Shown in pieces: positions 1-7,803 of a stretch of DNA of 34,049 bases. The DNA is from Candidatus Synechococcus spongiarum SP3 (GTDB lineage: Bacteria > Cyanobacteriota > Cyanobacteriia > PCC-6307 > Cyanobiaceae). Position 1 is the stretch's first letter. Each line of letters starts with the position of its first letter. The notes under the pieces are model-generated. The model searched no databases. It saw only the letters and a list, made by a program, of their open reading frames with translations, and was not told the origin of the DNA. Both the position numbers and the translations under genes were made by a program. The stretch lies in contig JXQG01000018.1 in assembly GCA_001007665.1 (NCBI GenBank), forward strand, positions 1 through 34,049, in the 5' to 3' direction.

Positions 1-817
1 ACCCCGCCCATGGCCATGCAAAATCCTGTATGGCACACTTTTGAAGGCCAATTCAGAGGTTCCTTAGGCTCTTCCGACGTTGCTCAACCCCAACCGCAGT
101 TTTTTGCGGGGCTGAATACAGTCGTCGTCATGAACAAGAACAATAATCTACGTTGGATTTCTGATTTTCTCCGCTTCCACATCCATCACCACAGATTAGA
201 GGGTATGGTCATGATGGATAACGACTCCACTTCTTATGATTTAAAAGAGCTGGAAGATGTAATTTATTCAACTGGTCTTTGACAATATTTAATAATTTCT
301 GCTCCATAATTGTGACATTGACGAATTGACTTACACGCTTAGGACAACGATTTTTGACCTTGCCGTGAAATCCCCTCTGGGCTTTATTTCTTTAGCCTGC
401 TTCTGGCGCTACAGTAACCCCACAGACCCTGACCCAACACGCCATGTTGCCCATCACTTCAAATATGTTGCCCAACCTGAACCATGTCATGCCAAGTGGT
501 GCATTGTTCCTCAAGGTCTGATCAACCGGTTCTCTTTGTCTTGGAATCTGCACTGGCTAGAGTTGCAACAACATGAGAGATCTATTGTGTTACAACTACT
601 ATCCTACCGCCTGAGTCATTTCCTTAATTATCTTTTCAAGCGTAGCTCCTTACTCCTCTGTCGGCGCGCCAAGCTCTGGCATTGCCGCAGCACCACTACG
701 GGTTGGAAAAGCGGTCGTCAAGCACCCCCTCCCACAACCCAACTCATTCCTGATCCCGAGTGCGAAGCGGCTCTGAACGCAGTCTTCGATTCTCCGTATT
801 CACCAGTTTCCTCTTGA
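1..817 (+). pseudogene. Broken glycosyltransferase (GT92/GT2-like), internally deleted and frameshifted
   Basis: Two reading frames look like the two ends of one protein. The first (10-282, 90 aa, open to the window edge so possibly longer at its N-terminus) contains NKNNNLRWISDFLRFH and, near 217, DNDSTSYDLKELE. This is the pattern of glycosyltransferases that read 'vvvknN..Wi.dfl.fH ... DN.ST.Y'. It stops at 282. The second (about 365-817, another frame) contains HAKWCIVPQG near 488, then HCRSTTTGWKSGR and PDPECEAALNAVF, which resemble the C-terminal part of the same family. About 90 residues between them, including the expected DxD-type metal site, are absent, and the frame changes. I infer a decayed surface-polysaccharide glycosyltransferase. 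The TTG at 326 has no credible ribosome site, so an independent second gene is unlikely. Family assignment is from memory of motifs and is moderately sure. Confidence 0.5.
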
Positions 818-869
818 GAAGATTATCCCGCCATCCTCTCCGTCAGCCTGTGGGGCAGGCCAGTTGTCC

Positions 870-1085
870 TCACATTGCCTCTCCAATGATTGACAGCGCG
901 CCGCCGGGAAGTTCACTGGCCTCCACCTGCCCGGCCTCCACCAGCGACTGGGATACGAGTATCCCGCAGGCACAATGTCCCACCCTCGTCCCCGTCGCCC
1001 ATGGAAAGGTAACGGGAAAAGGGCGGTCCAGCGGGTTTCGCTGCGCTGTCCTATACAAAAGACGGGTTTCCTTCACATCCACCAT
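870..1085 (-). pseudogene. Decayed duplicate of the GyrI-like gene at 1163-1627
   Basis: The 71-codon frame starts MVDVKETRL, as its neighbour does (MLDVKETRL), with the same Shine-Dalgarno GGAGG five bases before ATG (cctcc at 1091-1095). It then loses about 90 nt compared with the intact copy, reads out of frame for about 25 codons, and returns to the family frame at CGILVSQSL and GQVEASELPGG before stopping early. The C-terminal third of the domain is missing. At least three small indels plus the large deletion separate it from the intact copy, so it should not make a folded product. Confidence 0.8.
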
Positions 1086-1167
1086 CAGGACCTCCTTCGT
1101 CCCAATTCAAACAATTCCATCACCATAGAGCTCCGACGCCCATCCTCGGCAAAGAAGCACCCTCACT
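891..1167. repeat. Left copy of a tandem duplication (decayed)
   Basis: This stretch matches 1342-1707 base for base over long runs, including the coding region, the ribosome site and about 80 bp upstream of the ATG. The match ends with cctcact at 1161-1167; the right copy ends with the same heptamer at 1701-1707. The left heptamer overlaps the stop codon of the intact gene (1163-1165), so it probably marks the duplication junction. Confidence 0.8.
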
Positions 1168-1627
1168 GCACCGGGATCACGATCTCCGTGCGCCACTCTG
1201 CCGGGTCTTTGACCACGCCGGGATCGGTCCAATAGATTTCCCAGGGTGGCTCCCCCGACACTTTGCCGTTGTGTTTTACCCAGCGCTGGAGTGCGACCCA
1301 GGATTCAGGCAGGGTCTCATACCGTCCCCGATGCACTGTCGTGACAGCGTCGCCGCCGGGAAGTTCGCTGGCCTCCACCTGCCCGGCACCCATCAACGGC
1401 TGGGATACGGGTATCCCGCAAGCAATGTCCCACGCCTCTTCCTCGTCGCTCATGGAAAGGTAGCGGCAAAAGGGCGGTCCAGCAGGTTCCGCTGCGCTGT
1501 CCTGCACAAACGCCATCACATCAGGAAACAGCCTGCTCATGACCGGTCCCAACTGGTCTGGATGTGCCTTGGTCGTGATGACAACTACAGGCTGGGCCAC
1601 AAGGCGGGTTTCCTTCACGTCCAGCAT
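1163..1627 (-). CDS. GyrI-like / AraC effector-binding domain protein
   Basis: This 154-aa protein is a stand-alone GyrI-like small-molecule-binding domain, the fold shared by the C-terminal domain of AraC/Rob-type regulators and the gyrase inhibitor GyrI. Diagnostic pieces are GQVEASELPGG (about 81-91), a following HRGRYETLPESW, and the C-terminal PPWEIYWTDP, whose Glu is the usual cation-contacting residue, then PAEWRTEIVIPV. There is no DNA-binding domain. Length is normal for the family. ATG is preceded by GGAGG at a spacing of five bases, which fixes the start. It stands alone on the minus strand, divergent from dapF, with a decayed duplicate immediately downstream. The ligand cannot be told from sequence. 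Confidence 0.82.
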   Translation of the reverse strand: MLDVKETRLVAQPVVVITTKAHPDQLGPVMSRLFPDVMAFVQDSAAEPAGPPFCRYLSMSDEEEAWDIACGIPVSQPLMGAGQVEASELPGGDAVTTVHRGRYETLPESWVALQRWVKHNGKVSGEPPWEIYWTDPGVVKDPAEWRTEIVIPVQ

Positions 1628-1707
1628 CAGGACCTCCTCCGACTCAACCCAAACATCTCTGTCACCATAGCTCTGACGCCCATCCTTGGCGAGGAAGCCC
1701 CCTCACT
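1342..1707. repeat. Right copy of the tandem duplication (intact gene 5' half and upstream region)
   Basis: Partner of 891-1167. It covers roughly the first 95 codons of the intact GyrI-like gene, its ribosome site and about 80 bp upstream. Duplicated upstream sequence means both copies once had the same promoter region. Confidence 0.8.
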
Positions 1708-1844
1708 CCTGGCAATCGACTCCCCGGCACTGCCGCACGCACAACCGGGCACTCGTCCTGAGCGCTGCCAAAACCCGTTTTGACAACACTGCAGGTGCCT
1801 GGACAGTGGGAGCACATTAGGATGGTGGCAAAGCAGAAACGCTC

Positions 1845-2882
1845 GTGGAGTTTGCCAAATACCAAGGTCTCGGCAATGACTTTGTGGTTGTGGACGGACG
1901 TTCCGGGCCGCCCATCGACCCCAGCCCAACTCAGGTGAGACAGCTCTGTGACCGACGCTGGGGCATTGGCGCCGATGGGGTCATCCTGGCGCTCCCGCCC
2001 CGGCAGGGGGGCGATCTGCGCATGCGCATTTTCAATGGGGACGGCAGCGAGCCGGAGATGTGCGGCAACGGCATCCGCTGTTTGGCCCGCTTTGTGGCAG
2101 ACCAGCATCAAGGCATCTGTCCAGACGCCCTCACCATCGAAACCATGGCGGGTCCCATGCGCACCAGCCTGCAGGACCAGGGACAGGTGACGGTGGACAT
2201 GGGGGAGCCCCACCTGGAGCCGGCGGCAATTCCCACCACCCTGGGGGTTGATGCTCGGCCAGTGGTGGCTGAACGGCTCCTGGTGATGGGCCAGTTGCTG
2301 GAGGTGACCGCCGTGAGCATGGGCAATCCCCATGCGGTGATCCCCGTGGCGGACGTGGACCAGGTGGATCTGGAGCAACTGGGGCCTGCAGTGGAAACCC
2401 ACTCCGCGTTTCCCAATCGCACCAACGTGCATTTCCTCCAGGTGCTCAGTGACGAGCAGCTACGCCTGAGGACGTGGGAGCGAGGGGCGGGCCTCACCAT
2501 GGCCTGTGGAACCGGGGCCTGTGCCGCAGTGGTGGCCGCCCACCTGTTGGGGCTCAGCCAGCGCAAGACTCGGGTAATCCTCCCCGGCGGCACCCTGACC
2601 ATTGACTGGCAGGACAACAACCGTGTCTTCATGACAGGGCCTGCGCAGCGCACCTTTGTTGGCCATGTGGCCTTGGATCCGACGGAAGACGGCGCCTCTG
2701 CGGACACCGAGGCGGCAGCCTGTGCCCAAGCCAAGGCCATGTCGTTTCTGGCCAACACCTCCCTGGATGAAATGCTGGAGTTGGCCGCCAACTCCCTGGC
2801 CCGGCGCACCCAGCGCCGAGGAGGAACCCCCCTCCCCCCCCCTGGCGAACCCGTTCCGGACTGGGGCCACCGTGGCCACTGA
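1845..2882 (+). CDS. dapF: Diaminopimelate epimerase with C-terminal extension
   Basis: Converts LL- to meso-diaminopimelate, the precursor of lysine and of the peptidoglycan cross-linking residue. The two catalytic cysteines lie in MCGNGIRC and ACGTGACA, the signatures of the two mirror-image halves, and the N-terminus KYQGLGNDFVVVD is typical. Start is GTG at 1845. The usual family core ends at about residue 279 (FVGHVALDP), but the frame stays open for 66 more residues: an Ala/Asp/Glu-rich linker, a predicted helix (SFLANTSLDEMLELAANSLA) and a Pro-rich tail. The tail passes a run of nine C at 2834-2842 and overlaps the next gene by 11 nt. Function of the core is sure; whether the tail is a real part of the enzyme is open. 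Confidence 0.95.
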   Translation: MEFAKYQGLGNDFVVVDGRSGPPIDPSPTQVRQLCDRRWGIGADGVILALPPRQGGDLRMRIFNGDGSEPEMCGNGIRCLARFVADQHQGICPDALTIETMAGPMRTSLQDQGQVTVDMGEPHLEPAAIPTTLGVDARPVVAERLLVMGQLLEVTAVSMGNPHAVIPVADVDQVDLEQLGPAVETHSAFPNRTNVHFLQVLSDEQLRLRTWERGAGLTMACGTGACAAVVAAHLLGLSQRKTRVILPGGTLTIDWQDNNRVFMTGPAQRTFVGHVALDPTEDGASADTEAAACAQAKAMSFLANTSLDEMLELAANSLARRTQRRGGTPLPPPGEPVPDWGHRGH

Positions 2883-4086
2883 GCCGCGTCTCTATCTGGA
2901 CGGTTGCGCCACCACGCCCCCCAGTGCGGGTGTGCGTGCCGCGGTAGCCGCTGCCCAGGAGGCCCTCTGGGGCAATCCCTCCAGCCGCCATGAGGAGGGT
3001 CGTCAGGCATGCCTCGCTTTGGAACGGTCGCGAGAGCATGTGGCCCAGTTGCTGGATGTGCCGCCCGACTGGGTGGTGTTCACCAGTGGGGGCACCGAGG
3101 CCAATCAACTGGCCATCCATGGGGTGCTGGGTGCTGCGGGGGGATCTGCCATCTGCTCGGCGGTGGAACATCCCGCAGTGGTCAACCTTCTGCAGAACCG
3201 TCAGCAGGTGGCAACCCGGCTGGAGCAACTCCCGCCGGACGGCCATGGTCGTCTCACCGGTCCCAGCTTGCTGGAGCACCTCCATGAGGGACCGGTGGAC
3301 CTGGTGTCGGTCATTGCGGCCCAGAGCGAGATTGGCAGCCTCCAACCTCTGGACACCATGGCCGCCATCTGCGGCAGCTGTGGCATTCCCTTTCACAGCG
3401 ATGGGGTCCAGCTCTGCGGCAAGGCGCCCTTGTACCCCCGGCGATCCGGGGTGGATCTTCTCACCATCTCCGCCCACAAATTCTGCGGTCCCAAGGGGAT
3501 TGGCGCCTTGATCCGCAACCCGCGCCTCACCCTGGCGCCCCTGCATCTGGGGGGTGGTCAGGAGTCGGGGCTCCGGGCCGGTACACCGGCGGTCCCGCTG
3601 GTGGTGGGCTTTGGTGTGGCGGCCCAGGAGGCGGGGCGGGCGCTGGAGCAGCAGTCGGAGCCCCTCTGGCAACGCTGGACACGCCAGTTGCGGGAGCAGA
3701 TCTGGAGCTTGCCAGGGATTGAGCCAACAGGTCATCCAGAGGACCGCCTTCCGGGTCACATCAGTTGTCTGGTGGCCACACCGGGGGGTGAACCCCTGGA
3801 GGGCAGCCATGTGGTGCGGGCCCTGGATGGCTGTGGCTATGCCGTGAGCAGTGGTTCCGCCTGCCGCTCCGGTTCGGCGCAGCCCAGCACGGTTCTGCTG
3901 GCCATGGGAATCGACCCGGCCCGGGCCCGCAGCGGACTCAGGCTGTGCCTTGGCCCCTGGCTCTGTGGAGGAGACCCTGCGGTGGTGGAAGACCGCCTCC
4001 GGGAGTTTCCCCAGGTGATGCGCCAACTCTGTTGCCGCCTCACCCCCTTGAGCACGCCCGCCTCGGTCCGGCAGACTGGTGGGTGA
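2872..4086 (+). CDS. Cysteine desulfurase (NifS/IscS-like, class V aminotransferase)
   Basis: PLP enzyme of 404 aa that removes sulfur from cysteine as an enzyme-bound persulfide, feeding Fe-S cluster and thio-cofactor synthesis. Start is GTG at 2872, giving MATEPRLYLDGCATTPP. The PLP lysine is K203 in SAHKFCGPKG and the persulfide cysteine is C331 in SSGSACRSGS. EHPAV (99-103) and HSDGVQ (175-180) supply other cofactor contacts. The usual NNEIG segment reads QSEIG (151-155), so the canonical Asn pair is replaced. Its start overlaps the dapF 3' end by 11 nt, suggesting translational coupling, and the next gene follows closely. I do not give a symbol because cyanobacteria carry several paralogues. 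Confidence 0.92.
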   Translation: MATEPRLYLDGCATTPPSAGVRAAVAAAQEALWGNPSSRHEEGRQACLALERSREHVAQLLDVPPDWVVFTSGGTEANQLAIHGVLGAAGGSAICSAVEHPAVVNLLQNRQQVATRLEQLPPDGHGRLTGPSLLEHLHEGPVDLVSVIAAQSEIGSLQPLDTMAAICGSCGIPFHSDGVQLCGKAPLYPRRSGVDLLTISAHKFCGPKGIGALIRNPRLTLAPLHLGGGQESGLRAGTPAVPLVVGFGVAAQEAGRALEQQSEPLWQRWTRQLREQIWSLPGIEPTGHPEDRLPGHISCLVATPGGEPLEGSHVVRALDGCGYAVSSGSACRSGSAQPSTVLLAMGIDPARARSGLRLCLGPWLCGGDPAVVEDRLREFPQVMRQLCCRLTPLSTPASVRQTGG

Positions 4087-4117
4087 TTTTCATCTTTGTC
4101 TTTGGTGTCCTTGGCCC

Positions 4118-4804
4118 ATGGATCTTCCCGGTGACCTCAATGCCGCCCGCCGTCAATGCGCCGCAGCGCTGGAGGCGGCCCTGGCCGACGGCCTGACCCG
4201 CTTGCAAGTGGATTTGCGGTTTGAAGGGCTGCGTTGGCCTGTTGTTGCCCATGGGCTGTGCCAGGCGTTGCAACAGCGGAAGAACCGGGAGACCGTTGTG
4301 CTGGCCTTTGCTGACATGGGGGCAGCGGCCTTGGCCAGGCGGGATTTTGACCTCTCGGCGACTGAAGCCGTCACCTTTGCCGATCTCGGCAGTGGCCGCT
4401 GCCTGGACAAGGCCGCTCTGTGTATGGCTGTGACGCCCACAGCGCCTGACTTCACTGCATTTGAGAATGCCTGCACAGCCCTTGGGGAGCATCCCGTCAT
4501 TGCCCTGAATCCACGGCTGGAGGATGCTGCGGTGGGCATCGGCAGCGTTGCGCGCACGCGACGGCGTGGCTTTTTGGCCCGTTGGCGCGTGGTGTATGGG
4601 CTTTATCCCCTGGAGCAAGCCGCCCTGGCCTATGCCCACCCTGGCCCTTGGCGGCTGTTCCGGGAAGACCCGGACGGCTTCCGCCTTGTAGCGTCTCTCC
4701 CGAACCGACCGGATGGGAGCGCCATGGACCAGCTCCTGGGACAGGACCGTTGGGCTGGAGGGCTGGCCCAGGCAGCCGATGATCTTCTGCAACAGATGGG
4801 GTAA
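4118..4804 (+). CDS. DUF1995 family protein
   Basis: Cyanobacterial and plastid protein family of unknown chemistry; a plant member (LPA3) is linked to photosystem II accumulation, if I recall the family correctly. The 228-aa product starts MDLPGDLNAA and keeps the family's alternating beta/helix pattern: LTRLQVDLRFEG near 29-40, ETVVLAFADMGAAALA near 66-81, VIALNPRLEDAAVG near 128-141, and a C-terminal VYGLYPLEQAAL block followed by WRLFREDPDGFRLV. It is soluble, with no signal peptide. I chose ATG 4118 because the upstream GTG at 4079 lies inside the preceding gene and adds 13 unlikely residues. It lies 31 nt behind the cysteine desulfurase. Confidence 0.75.
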   Translation: MDLPGDLNAARRQCAAALEAALADGLTRLQVDLRFEGLRWPVVAHGLCQALQQRKNRETVVLAFADMGAAALARRDFDLSATEAVTFADLGSGRCLDKAALCMAVTPTAPDFTAFENACTALGEHPVIALNPRLEDAAVGIGSVARTRRRGFLARWRVVYGLYPLEQAALAYAHPGPWRLFREDPDGFRLVASLPNRPDGSAMDQLLGQDRWAGGLAQAADDLLQQMG

Positions 4805-4820
4805 GCCAGGAGCACAGCCG

Positions 4821-4847
4821 GGGGCTGGGGTCCCGATCACCAGCCCC
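4821..4847 (+). terminator. GC-rich hairpin, possible terminator after the DUF1995 gene
   Basis: GGGGCTGG (4821-4828) pairs perfectly with CCAGCCCC (4840-4847) across an 11-nt loop, 17 nt after the stop codon. There is no T run behind it, so it is either a weak terminator or an RNA 3' end stabiliser. Confidence 0.4.
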
Positions 4848-4925
4848 TGACAGGGAACGCCAACCAGGCCTGGCAGAGGCTCCGGAGCACCGGTAGCATC
4901 CAGTCAGCACGCCTTCCGTCGCGCC

Positions 4926-5426
4926 ATGAAACCCTGGCTGCGTCTTCATCCGGTGGACCTGGGGGCCCTTGTGGCCCTGGCCCTGGCCGCGGCCGGCCTG
5001 CTCTGGAGTCCCAAGCTGGTGACTGGTTTGGCCGCCGCCGGGGGCTATCTTGAACCCATTGACGTGATTGTGGACATCAAGCACATTCCCGTGGCAGATC
5101 CGGATGCCCTCCTGGCCAGCATCAAGGAGGAAGGGGAAACACGACTTGTGGTGCGCAACCAGCCCTCCGGAACCCTTCAGGTGCTGGATGGGCACCTGCG
5201 GCATCGCCTGGTGGCTCTGGCGGATGGCACCACAATCCCGGATCCCAATAACGAGGCGTTCGCCACGTTTGATGCCCAGTTGGTTCTCCAGGGGAAGGGG
5301 CAGGAAACCAGAACCGGGTTTGTTCTGGGGGACACCAACCTCAAAATTGGCGTTCCCATTGAGGTAGAGGGTAGGCTGTACCGCATGAAGGGTGTGGTCA
5401 GCGGGCTGGCCAAGGGGAACGGCTGA
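4926..5426 (+). CDS. DUF4330 family single-pass membrane protein
   Basis: The 166-aa protein has a short N-terminal tail, one membrane helix (about residues 10-27, DLGALVALALAAAGLLWS) and an extracytoplasmic beta-rich domain. The domain pattern (IDVIVDIKHIP near 45-55, then GTLQVLDG and a C-terminal KIGVPIEVEGRLYRMKGVVSGL) is that of the cyanobacterial DUF4330 family, whose function is unknown. ATG 4926 is the first in frame. Its stop codon overlaps the ATG of the carboxypeptidase gene (TGATG), so the two are probably translated together, which hints at an envelope role. Confidence 0.72.
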   Translation: MKPWLRLHPVDLGALVALALAAAGLLWSPKLVTGLAAAGGYLEPIDVIVDIKHIPVADPDALLASIKEEGETRLVVRNQPSGTLQVLDGHLRHRLVALADGTTIPDPNNEAFATFDAQLVLQGKGQETRTGFVLGDTNLKIGVPIEVEGRLYRMKGVVSGLAKGNG

Positions 5427-6919
5427 TGGGGAGTCGGCACAAGCGCACGTTGCTGTTGGGGTTGATGCTGCCCCTCTTGTCAACACCTGCCAGCTATGGT
5501 CAGGGCCTGCTGAAACTCCTGGATCAGGTGGCCGACGGCGAACCCGGCACGGTGGTGTCCCACGCCCCCCCTGGACATGGGGTTGCCACAAAGACCATGG
5601 TGGCGGCCACGCCTCCGGCCCGGATCCCTTCTCTGCCACCAGCCTCTACCACGCCGCCAGCCTCTACCACGCCGCAAGAGTCCACCACCACCTCCCCTGC
5701 GCCATGGCCTGTAGATACCCACCGGGTTGAGCCACACCAGGCGCGCACCCCACGGCCTGCTCCGCCCCCCCCGTTGGCAGCCCTCGTCCGCCTGGAATCC
5801 CATGTGAGCTGTGCCCCGCTGCAGAGGGAGGTGCTGGCCATCCTGGGCAGTGAGCACGCTGCCTGGAGTGTGACGGTTGCCGATCCCGTCGGTCGCCTGA
5901 TGGCGGATGTCAATGGCCAGGTGCCCCGTATTCCTGCGTCCAACCAGAAACTCATCAGCACCGCCCTGGCCGTTGACCGCCTGGGCGTAAACCACCGCCT
6001 CAAAACCTCCCTCTGGCGCCTGCCCGACGGCACTCTCCGACTGGAAGGGGAAGGAGATCCCGGCTTTGGCCCTCAGCAGGTTGCGCACATGGCGGCTGCC
6101 CTCTCCAGCCACGGTGTGAACACAGGCACCGTCAGCATGGAATTTGAAGAACTGGTCCCCGGAAACTGGTGGCCTGCTGATTGGCACAGTGCTGATCGCA
6201 ACTGGGATTACGGCGCTCCAGTAACACGACTCCCGGTGAGCGCCAACAGCAGTGGAGATTACGCGGTCTACGATCCCCCCAAGCGTCTGGCAGGGGTTTG
6301 GAGCCAGGTGCTGAATCAGCAGGGGTACGGCTTTGCGTGGGCAGAGGTGCCTGCGGACTCACCCAACCCACAGGGCAGTCAGCTGATCCACGAGGAGCTG
6401 TCCCAGCCGCTGCAATCCCTGATGTCCCGCGCCAATACGGAGAGCCACAACAACACTGCAGAGGTGCTGCTCAGGGTAGGCAGTGGGTCCTGGAACCTGG
6501 CGCAAGCCAGCCAGATCACCTTGCAATGGCTCAAGGACAAGAACCTTCCTGTGGACGGGGTTGCCATTGCTGACGGCAGTGGTCTGAGCCGCTCCAACCG
6601 CAGCACCACCCGCCTCTATGCGAGCCTGCTGCTCACGATGCAGCACCACGCCAACGGGAGCAACTGGTATGGAACCATGGCCGTGGCCAATCGCACGGGA
6701 ACCCTGGAGCGCTTTTCCAGCTCACCGTCCCTGACGGGGACGTTTGTGGGCAAGACGGGCACCATTCGTGGCGTGAAGGCGCTCTCTGGCCGAATGAGAA
6801 CTCCCCATGGGTATCGGTTTTTCAGCTTGCTGGCCAATGGTTCGGTGGAGCCGCGCTCCCGCATGGTGGGCATCCTGGAAGCGGTGCTCAAGCACTCTTC
6901 CTGTCCTCGGGTTCTTTGA
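5426..6919 (+). CDS. dacB: D-alanyl-D-alanine carboxypeptidase/endopeptidase, PBP4 type (peptidase S13)
   Basis: Periplasmic penicillin-binding protein of 497 aa that trims or cleaves peptidoglycan peptides. All three active-site motifs are present: SxxK as S172-N-Q-K175 in IPASNQKLIS, SxN as S340-H-N342, and KTG at 443-445. A Sec signal peptide covers about residues 1-25 (KRTLLLGLMLPLLSTPASYG). Between it and the catalytic domain lies a Pro/Thr/Ser-rich linker (about 50-117) that includes an exact 18-bp tandem repeat. The DNA downstream of KTG runs convergently into the coiled-coil gene: the two 3' ends overlap by 32 nt (6888-6919). Confidence 0.92.
   Translation: MGSRHKRTLLLGLMLPLLSTPASYGQGLLKLLDQVADGEPGTVVSHAPPGHGVATKTMVAATPPARIPSLPPASTTPPASTTPQESTTTSPAPWPVDTHRVEPHQARTPRPAPPPPLAALVRLESHVSCAPLQREVLAILGSEHAAWSVTVADPVGRLMADVNGQVPRIPASNQKLISTALAVDRLGVNHRLKTSLWRLPDGTLRLEGEGDPGFGPQQVAHMAAALSSHGVNTGTVSMEFEELVPGNWWPADWHSADRNWDYGAPVTRLPVSANSSGDYAVYDPPKRLAGVWSQVLNQQGYGFAWAEVPADSPNPQGSQLIHEELSQPLQSLMSRANTESHNNTAEVLLRVGSGSWNLAQASQITLQWLKDKNLPVDGVAIADGSGLSRSNRSTTRLYASLLLTMQHHANGSNWYGTMAVANRTGTLERFSSSPSLTGTFVGKTGTIRGVKALSGRMRTPHGYRFFSLLANGSVEPRSRMVGILEAVLKHSSCPRVL
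5646..5681. repeat. Two exact copies of an 18-bp unit in the dacB linker
   Basis: The unit ccagcctctaccacgccg occurs twice in tandem and encodes PASTTP-type repeats in the disordered linker. Unit length is a multiple of three, so gain or loss of copies keeps the frame. Confidence 0.75.
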
Positions 6920-7787
6920 ACTGGGTGATGCCGACAGCCCCCTGGGGAGAGGTCCGCTGCCGTGATGGAACCGTTGTGCGGTTATGGGCATGGATGGCTG
7001 CCGCGCCACTCTCCTTGCGCGTGGCGCCCACCGCCTGCTGAAGGTCCCGCAATTTATCGCTGAGCTCATCCAGCACCTGCCGTGCGTAGTGATCAGCTTC
7101 CTGTCGGATGGCCGTCGCCTGCCGCGTCAACTCTTCACAATGGGCATGGGCTTTCTGGCATAACGTCCGCATGTCCTGCCGCATGTCCTCAACTTCGCGC
7201 TGGGCGAGCTCCTTACGCCTGACCCTCTCTTGATTGATGCGCTCCAACTCTTGCCGCGCCTGGAGGCGCTGCTGCTCTAGCTGCTGATTCTGCTGCTCCT
7301 TGCGGGTGATGTACTCCTGCTCCATCTGGCTGCGACGGGACGCGAACTGCTGCTCGGCTTGCTCAACGTTCTTCTGCAGCGCCTGCTCCTTCTGGACAAT
7401 GGTTTGCTGCGCCTTGTCCAGCATCGTATCCCGTTGTGCCGCTGCCTCGGCCATGACCTGCTTGGCGCGGCGTTCCCCCTCCTGGACGGACTGCTGGATC
7501 AACTGTTCCCGCTTGCCCTTGGCCTGCTGAATGAGGGATGCCCCCTGGCTATGGGCCTGCTTCAGGTAGTCCTGCCGCTGATTGATCAAGGCCTGGGCCT
7601 GCTGAAACAACGGGGGGAAGCTTTCACGAATCTGGCTCAGGGCCTCGATGACCTCCTCCTCGGCCACAAGCAGCATCCCGGTCAGCGGAAGGCGAAGGCC
7701 TTGCAGGATGCTCTCCTCCAGTTGATCCAGTTGATCCAGAATGACGTCAGGTTCTTTGCTGGGAGGCGAGACAGGGGATGGACCCAT
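6888..7787 (-). CDS. Cyanobacterial coiled-coil protein (DivIVA / ATP-synthase-b-like appearance)
   Basis: This 299-aa soluble protein is unnamed. After a short Pro/Ser-rich start (MGPSPVSPPSKEPDVI) comes a helical region (LDQLDQLEESILQG... LLVAEEEVIEALSQIRESFP), then from about residue 65 to 255 a long, Gln/Glu/Arg-rich heptad pattern typical of an extended coiled coil. The tail is basic and disordered. No catalytic motif is visible. I chose ATG 7787 because residues upstream of it belong to the coaD frame region. It lies 16 nt behind the coaD stop, so the two are probably cotranscribed. A scaffolding or cell-division role would be a guess based only on shape. Confidence 0.75.
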   Translation of the reverse strand: MGPSPVSPPSKEPDVILDQLDQLEESILQGLRLPLTGMLLVAEEEVIEALSQIRESFPPLFQQAQALINQRQDYLKQAHSQGASLIQQAKGKREQLIQQSVQEGERRAKQVMAEAAAQRDTMLDKAQQTIVQKEQALQKNVEQAEQQFASRRSQMEQEYITRKEQQNQQLEQQRLQARQELERINQERVRRKELAQREVEDMRQDMRTLCQKAHAHCEELTRQATAIRQEADHYARQVLDELSDKLRDLQQAVGATRKESGAAAIHAHNRTTVPSRQRTSPQGAVGITQFKEPEDRKSA

Positions 7788-7803
7788 GGCACAGGGGAGT
7801 CGG

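Noticed and set aside
94-109. Hairpin CCGCA / TGCGG with a T-rich loop
   Set aside because: The T run is in the loop, not behind the stem, and it lies inside the glycosyltransferase remnant frame; not a terminator.
1780-1785. TTGACA as a -35 box for dapF
   Set aside because: No -10-like hexamer at 16-18 bases, and the T content downstream is low.
2108-3010. Long minus-strand frame opposite dapF
   Set aside because: Shadow of dapF in GC-rich DNA; Pro/Arg/Ser-rich without domains.
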